Shown one piece after another: positions 60,354 through 64,000 of a stretch of 64,000 nucleotides of DNA. Under the pieces are notes generated by a model, which was not told the origin of the DNA, did no database searches, and saw only the letters and a list, made by a program, of their open reading frames with translations. The stretch is taken from the NCBI GenBank assembly GCA_020073215.1, contig JAIQFO010000017.1, positions 1 through 64,000 on the forward strand, in the 5' to 3' direction. Made by a program: the position numbers and the translations under genes. The DNA is from Terriglobia bacterium (GTDB taxonomy: Bacteria > Acidobacteriota > Terriglobia > Terriglobales > Acidobacteriaceae). Positions within the stretch are counted from its first letter, which is position 1, and every line of letters begins with the position of its first letter.

Positions 60354-61406
60354 ATGAAAGTTGCGGTTCGTTCTTTTGCGAAGATCAACCTCGGGCTCTA
60401 CATCGGCGCCGCGCGGGCGGACGGATTTCACGACCTGCGCACGGTGTACCAGACCATCGCGCTGCATGACGTGATCGGGGTTAGTGTTGGGCGGGGCAGC
60501 GGGATTGAGATTCTGTGTGACGATCCGCGGGTTCCGTTGGATTCGTCGAACACCTGCTATCGCATGGCTGCGCGGGTGATGGACGAACTCGGCGCCAAGG
60601 GACGAGTCAGCATCGAGATCGAGAAGCGGCTGCCGGTGCAGGGAGGGTTGGGGGCGGCTTCTTCGAACGCTGTGGCTACCATGGTTGGGCTGGAGCGGGC
60701 GCTGAAGAAGAAGTTATCTGGGGCTGCGCGCCTGCGCATTGCGGCTGAGATTGGCTCGGACCTGCCGCTGTTTCTGGTGGGCGGAACGGTGCTGGGAGTG
60801 GGGCGCGGCGAGGAGGTTTATCCTTTGGCCGATCTGCCTGCCTTGCCGATGGTGGTGGTGACACCGGAGGTCGGGGTTTCTACGCCTACGGCCTTTGCCG
60901 ACTGGGATGCTCTTGTGTCGCGGGAAGGAGCTGCCGAGCTTCGCTCGGCCTGGACGGGCGAGGGCGCCCGTCCCCACACGAGTAGCGCACGTCCCTCCAC
61001 AAACAGGGATCAATTGACTCGGCCGTTAGCGTCCGATAGACTATTTGAGGTTGGCCGCGTGCTTTCGGCGTGGCTGAGTGGTTTACCCAACACCGGTGCT
61101 TCCGCAAAAGGCGGGAGCCGGGCCGGGAACTTGCTTCTCGACCTTGTCCGTACCGGGATTGAAAACGACTTCGAGAAAGTCGTCTTTCCTCAATATCCCG
61201 AATTGCGAGACATAAAAGGTGCACTGGAGCGCGCGGGGTCGAGTTACGCTTCGCTCTCCGGGTCAGGGTCAACCCTTTACGGGCTGTTCCGGTCGTCGGA
61301 CAGCGCCGCGAGAGCGGCAAAGCGTCTGCGAAAGCAGGGGCTCAAGGCTGTGGCGACCCGCACGTTGACGCGCTCGCAGCATTGGAAACGAATTCTGGAT
61401 CGTTGA
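60354..61406 (+). CDS. ispE: 4-diphosphocytidyl-2-C-methyl-D-erythritol kinase with an in-frame repeat insertion
   Basis: 350 residues, against the usual 280-310. IspE is the GHMP kinase of the MEP isoprenoid pathway. RSFAKINLGLYIGAARADGF, LPVQGGLGAASSNAVATMVG (the GHMP ATP loop), LPLFLVGGTVLGVGRGEEVY and YASLSGSGSTLYGLFRSSDS are intact. Residues ~194-219 are encoded by a family A repeat (read as AELRSAWTGEGARPHTSS), followed by more repeat-like sequence to ~61010. It is followed by tRNA-Gln, prs, rplY and pth, a common order. Confidence 0.94.
   Translation: MKVAVRSFAKINLGLYIGAARADGFHDLRTVYQTIALHDVIGVSVGRGSGIEILCDDPRVPLDSSNTCYRMAARVMDELGAKGRVSIEIEKRLPVQGGLGAASSNAVATMVGLERALKKKLSGAARLRIAAEIGSDLPLFLVGGTVLGVGRGEEVYPLADLPALPMVVVTPEVGVSTPTAFADWDALVSREGAAELRSAWTGEGARPHTSSARPSTNRDQLTRPLASDRLFEVGRVLSAWLSGLPNTGASAKGGSRAGNLLLDLVRTGIENDFEKVVFPQYPELRDIKGALERAGSSYASLSGSGSTLYGLFRSSDSAARAAKRLRKQGLKAVATRTLTRSQHWKRILDR
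60933..60982. repeat. Palindromic repeat, family A, inside ispE
   Basis: GCCGAGCTTCGCTCGGCCTG, then GACGGGCGAGGGCGCCCGTC and CCCACACGAG. It is nearly identical to the intergenic copy at 50378, in the same orientation. Confidence 0.9.
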
Positions 61407-61483
61407 TTTTCGATTGTTGAAAGACTGTTGTTAAACGACAGTGGTTGAACGACAATTGACGTGCAATCAACAAATTGTTTCAC

Positions 61484-61557
61484 TGGGCCGTCGACTAATG
61501 GTAGGTCAAGTGCCTTTGGAGCACTTTGTCTAGGTTCGAATCCTAGCGGCCCAGCCA
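61484..61557 (+). tRNA. tRNA-Gln (anticodon TTG)
   Basis: The acceptor stem TGGGCCG pairs with CGGCCCA. The anticodon arm AGTGC-CTTTGGA-GCACT gives TTG. The T-arm has AGGTTCGAATCCT. The U1-A72 first pair is typical of bacterial tRNA-Gln. CCA is encoded (61555-61557). Confidence 0.95.
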
Positions 61558-61562
61558 GATAA

Positions 61563-61648
61563 CCAGTTCTCAGTTGCCAGTTCTCAGTTCTCAGTCGAGA
61601 TCCTGGAGCCCCACAACTGAGAACCGGGAGCTGAGAACTGAGAACCGA
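61563..61648. repeat. CAGTTCTCAGTT simple/inverted repeat before prs
   Basis: CAGTTCTCAGTTGCCAGTTC followed by TCAGTTCTCAGTC, mirrored by GAGAACCGGGAGCTGAGAAC and TGAGAACC. It resembles the CTGAGTGCTGAGTGCTG words inside dnaG. Confidence 0.8.
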
Positions 61649-61652
61649 ACCT

Positions 61653-62705
61653 ATGGCAACATTGGCGACCACGACTGCCGAAAAAACCACCGCGGAAAAA
61701 ACGGCCGCGGAGAAGAAGCCGGTCACGGACGAGAAGCCGCAAACGAAGCCGCAGCGCGCCCGGGTCGACGACCGATGCAAGGTCTTCTGTGGAACGGCCA
61801 ACGAGGCGCTCTGCGAGGACGTGTGTAACTTTCTTGGCCTGCCGCGCGGCCAGGCTCAGGTCACCCGCTTCAAGGACGGCGAGTGCTATGTGCAGATCCA
61901 GGAAAACGTGCGCGGGGCCGACGTGTTCGTGATGCAGCCCACCTGCCAACCGGTGGACATGCACCTGATGGAACTGCTTTTGATGATGGATGCGCTCAAG
62001 CGGGCTTCGGCGCGGCGCATCACGGCGGTGATTCCGTACTTCGGCTACGCGCGTCAGGATCGCAAGGACAAGCCGCGGGTACCGATTTCGTCGAAGCTGG
62101 TGGCCGACCTGCTGACCACGGCGGGGGCGGATCGCGCGCTGGTGGTCGATTTGCACGCGCCGCAGTTGCAGGGATTTTTTAATATTCCGGTGGACCACCT
62201 GTTCGCTTCACCGGTGCTGGTGGATCATTTCAAGAAGCTGGCCTTGCCCAACTTGACGGTGGTTTCGCCAGACGCGGGTGGCGTGGAACGGGCGCGCTTT
62301 TTTGCGAAGAAAGTGGACGCGGCGCTGGCCATCGTCGACAAACGCCGGGTCGAGATGAACGTGGCCGAAGTGATGCACGTGATCGGCGATGTGAAGGGCC
62401 GCACCTGTCTCATCATTGACGATCTGATCGACACGGCTGGGACGCTGGTGAAGGTGGCGCAAGCTCTGATCGAGAGCGGCGCTACCGCCGTGTATGCCTG
62501 CTGCACGCACGCGGTTCTTTCCGGGGCGGCGGTGGAAAATCTTGTGAACTCTCCGATCACCGAGGTGGTCGTGACCGATACCATCCCGCTGACGGAAGCG
62601 GCCCGGAATACCTCGAAGATCAAGGTGAAATCGATCGCGGGGCTGATTGGGCGGGCGATTCAGTCCATTCACGAAGAATCTTCGGTGAGCAGACTTTTTG
62701 TCTGA
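61653..62705 (+). CDS. prs: Ribose-phosphate pyrophosphokinase
   Basis: A 350-residue enzyme making PRPP from ribose-5-phosphate and ATP. KVFCGTANEALCEDVCNFLG begins the conserved part, then FKDGECYVQIQENVRGADVF. The flexible loop is in VIPYFGYARQDRKDKPRVPI, and the PRPP-binding loop in TCLIIDDLIDTAGTLVKVAQ. About 40 Lys/Ala/Thr-rich residues (MATLATTTAEKTTAEKTAAE onward) precede it, which most relatives lack. The start could therefore be later, though no better start is clear. Confidence 0.95.
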   Translation: MATLATTTAEKTTAEKTAAEKKPVTDEKPQTKPQRARVDDRCKVFCGTANEALCEDVCNFLGLPRGQAQVTRFKDGECYVQIQENVRGADVFVMQPTCQPVDMHLMELLLMMDALKRASARRITAVIPYFGYARQDRKDKPRVPISSKLVADLLTTAGADRALVVDLHAPQLQGFFNIPVDHLFASPVLVDHFKKLALPNLTVVSPDAGGVERARFFAKKVDAALAIVDKRRVEMNVAEVMHVIGDVKGRTCLIIDDLIDTAGTLVKVAQALIESGATAVYACCTHAVLSGAAVENLVNSPITEVVVTDTIPLTEAARNTSKIKVKSIAGLIGRAIQSIHEESSVSRLFV

Positions 62706-62738
62706 TTTTTGCATTTAGCGAAGGACGGAAACGGAATT

Positions 62739-63491
62739 ATGGCTACGGCAACGGATATCAGCATACTGGAAGCGCAAAAGCGCGAACCCGGCACCAAGAA
62801 TGCGGCGCGGCGGGTGCGCGCGGGCGGGAAAATTCCCGCGGTGGTGTATGGCGCTGGAAAGAGCGCGGCTGCGATCGCGGTCGATCCGCGACAGGTTCTG
62901 CGGATCCTCAAATCGGAGAGCGGGCACAACACGATTTTTGATCTGGCGCTCGACAGTGATCGGGTGAAGGCCATGATCGTAGACTGGCAGTTCGAACCGA
63001 TCAAGGGAAACCTGCTGCACGTGGACCTGCAGCGCATCGCCATGGACCAGGAACTGACGGTCACGGTTCCGATCGTGCTCAAGGGCGAGGCCGAGGGCGT
63101 GAAGACGGAGGGCGGCATTCTGGAGCAGTTGCTGCGCGAGATCGAGATTGAGTGCCTTCCGGTGGATATTCCGAAGAACATTGAAGTGGACATCAGCCAC
63201 CTGGTGTTCGGCATCGAAGTGCGCGTGAAGGATCTTCCGCACAACCCGAAGCTGAAGTTCCTGACCGACGAGAACCAGATGATCGCGCACATCACCACGG
63301 TGAAGGAAGAAGTGGTGGCGGCTCCGGAGGTGGTGGCGGCGGAGGCGGCAGCTCCGGCTGAACCCGAAGTCATCAAGAAGGGCAAGCAGGAGGTCGAGGG
63401 TGAAGTCGAGGCTGAGGGTGATGCCAAGGCCAAGGCCAAAACTGAGAAGGCTGAGAAGGCTGAAAAAGCCGAGAAGAAAGAGAAGAAATAG
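62739..63491 (+). CDS. rplY: 50S ribosomal protein L25/general stress protein Ctc
   Basis: A 250-residue long-form L25 (CTC/TL5) that binds 5S rRNA. The L25 domain reads REPGTKNAARRVRAGGKIPA with VVYGAGKSAAAIAVDPRQVL. The C-terminal beta domain reads VPIVLKGEAEGVKTEGGILE, LREIEIECLPVDIPKNIEVD and VRVKDLPHNPKLKFL. A ~60-residue charged tail rich in Ala, Glu and Lys ends it, common in acidobacteria. ATG 62739 is preferred over a TTG-like earlier reading. It lies 33 bases after prs. Confidence 0.95.
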   Translation: MATATDISILEAQKREPGTKNAARRVRAGGKIPAVVYGAGKSAAAIAVDPRQVLRILKSESGHNTIFDLALDSDRVKAMIVDWQFEPIKGNLLHVDLQRIAMDQELTVTVPIVLKGEAEGVKTEGGILEQLLREIEIECLPVDIPKNIEVDISHLVFGIEVRVKDLPHNPKLKFLTDENQMIAHITTVKEEVVAAPEVVAAEAAAPAEPEVIKKGKQEVEGEVEAEGDAKAKAKTEKAEKAEKAEKKEKK

Positions 63492-63593
63492 CTGCTGGCT
63501 GCTGGCTTCTAGCTTCGAGTTAAGAGCCGATACCCAGGTTAGCGCCCAAAGGACGGGCGCGAACCTGGGGCACCGAGATGAGAGCTGATCTGC

Positions 63594-64000
63594 GTGAAAC
63601 TGATCGTCGGATTGGGCAACCCCGGAGACGAGTATCGGTTCACGCCGCACAATCTCGGGTTTTTGACGATCGATCGGATCGCCAACGGGCTTGGGATTGA
63701 AATCAGGAATCGCCAATGTCGCGCGCTGACGGCGCGGACAACGATCGCCGGGGAGCCGGTGGTCCTGGCCAAACCGGAAACCTACATGAACCTGAGTGGG
63801 TTTTCGGTGCGGGAATTGGTGGCGGAACATCAGGTCGATGTGGGGCGTGACCTGATTGTGATTTACGACGAGCTCGACCTGCCGCTGGGCACGATTCGCA
63901 TCCGGCAGCGGGGAAGTGCGGCGGGGCACAACGGGATGGAATCGATCCTGGGAGCTCTGAATACAGACGAGTTTTTGCGGATTCGGTTGGGAATTGCGCC
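63594..64000 (+). CDS. pth: Peptidyl-tRNA hydrolase (3' truncated by window end)
   Basis: The first ~135 residues from GTG 63594. The enzyme frees tRNA from prematurely released peptidyl-tRNA. KLIVGLGNPGDEYRFTPHNL holds the conserved Asn and the catalytic His. LAKPETYMNLSGFSV holds the second Asn, IYDELDLPLGTIRIRQ the Asp, and GSAAGHNGMESILGAL the substrate-binding His/Asn. It follows rplY by ~100 bases in the usual prs-rplY-pth order. The C-terminal ~60 residues lie outside the window. Confidence 0.95.
   Translation, partial: MKLIVGLGNPGDEYRFTPHNLGFLTIDRIANGLGIEIRNRQCRALTARTTIAGEPVVLAKPETYMNLSGFSVRELVAEHQVDVGRDLIVIYDELDLPLGTIRIRQRGSAAGHNGMESILGALNTDEFLRIRLGIA

Overview
The window reads as chromosomal DNA of a Gram-negative soil bacterium, most likely an acidobacterium of the Terriglobia (Koribacter/Sulfotelmatobacter-like). 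This is inference from gene content and style: GC-rich DNA, a full LPS inner-core and lipid A set, CarD, a long double-domain ThyX, and very many short palindromic repeats between genes. About 70 genes can be supported. No prophage, insertion sequence, CRISPR array or rRNA operon is visible.

Layout. 1-3.3 kb: the end of ligA, a VOC protein, an SRPBCC/ArsR pair with two operator-like dyads, a DinB protein and a small membrane protein. 3.4-6.9 kb: the ribosome/tRNA-modification cluster rpsP-khpA-rimM-trmD-rplS-rnhB. 7-10.4 kb: a CDP-alcohol phosphotransferase, greA, carD, a DUF2007 protein and a secreted cupin. 10.4-16.8 kb (minus strand): an LPS core block waaA-lpxK-hldE1-hldE2-waaC followed by an isoprenylcysteine-methyltransferase-like protein and a DUF3108 protein. 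17.7-24.9 kb: gatB, then on the minus strand lptD, larE, a DsbA-like thiol oxidoreductase and a SurA-like isomerase, which are plausible partners in outer-membrane protein assembly. 25-33.7 kb: an RDD membrane protein, an epimerase, a bifunctional rel, rpoD and dnaG. 34-38.5 kb: a divergent TetR/YceI pair with two identical dyads, mutS2 and tRNA-Arg. 38.6-46.4 kb: a pilin-like protein, a double ThyX, a DUF2752 protein with a 55-residue zinc-ribbon protein, an FmdB-like protein, pgeF, dodecin, gluQRS and HU. 46.6-50.3 kb: recQ, queE, queD and a GNAT protein. 50.6-56.2 kb: an ECF sigma factor, a HEAT-repeat anti-sigma factor, a DUF4097 protein, a two-PDZ protein and a receiver-like/TonB fusion, probably one envelope-response unit. 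56.2-64 kb: a cytochrome c, pdhB, a secreted protein, a repeat-rich 0.8-kb gap, bacteriohemerythrin, ispE, tRNA-Gln, prs, rplY and the start of pth.

The strongest unusual signal is a set of at least six short repeat families. They fill most intergenic gaps and also lie in frame inside trmD, dnaG, mutS2 and ispE. One family supplies the start codons of trmD and queE. Other points are a recurrent -10-like hexamer 5-10 bases before start codons (suggesting leaderless mRNAs), two strong operator candidates, and the ECF/TonB locus.
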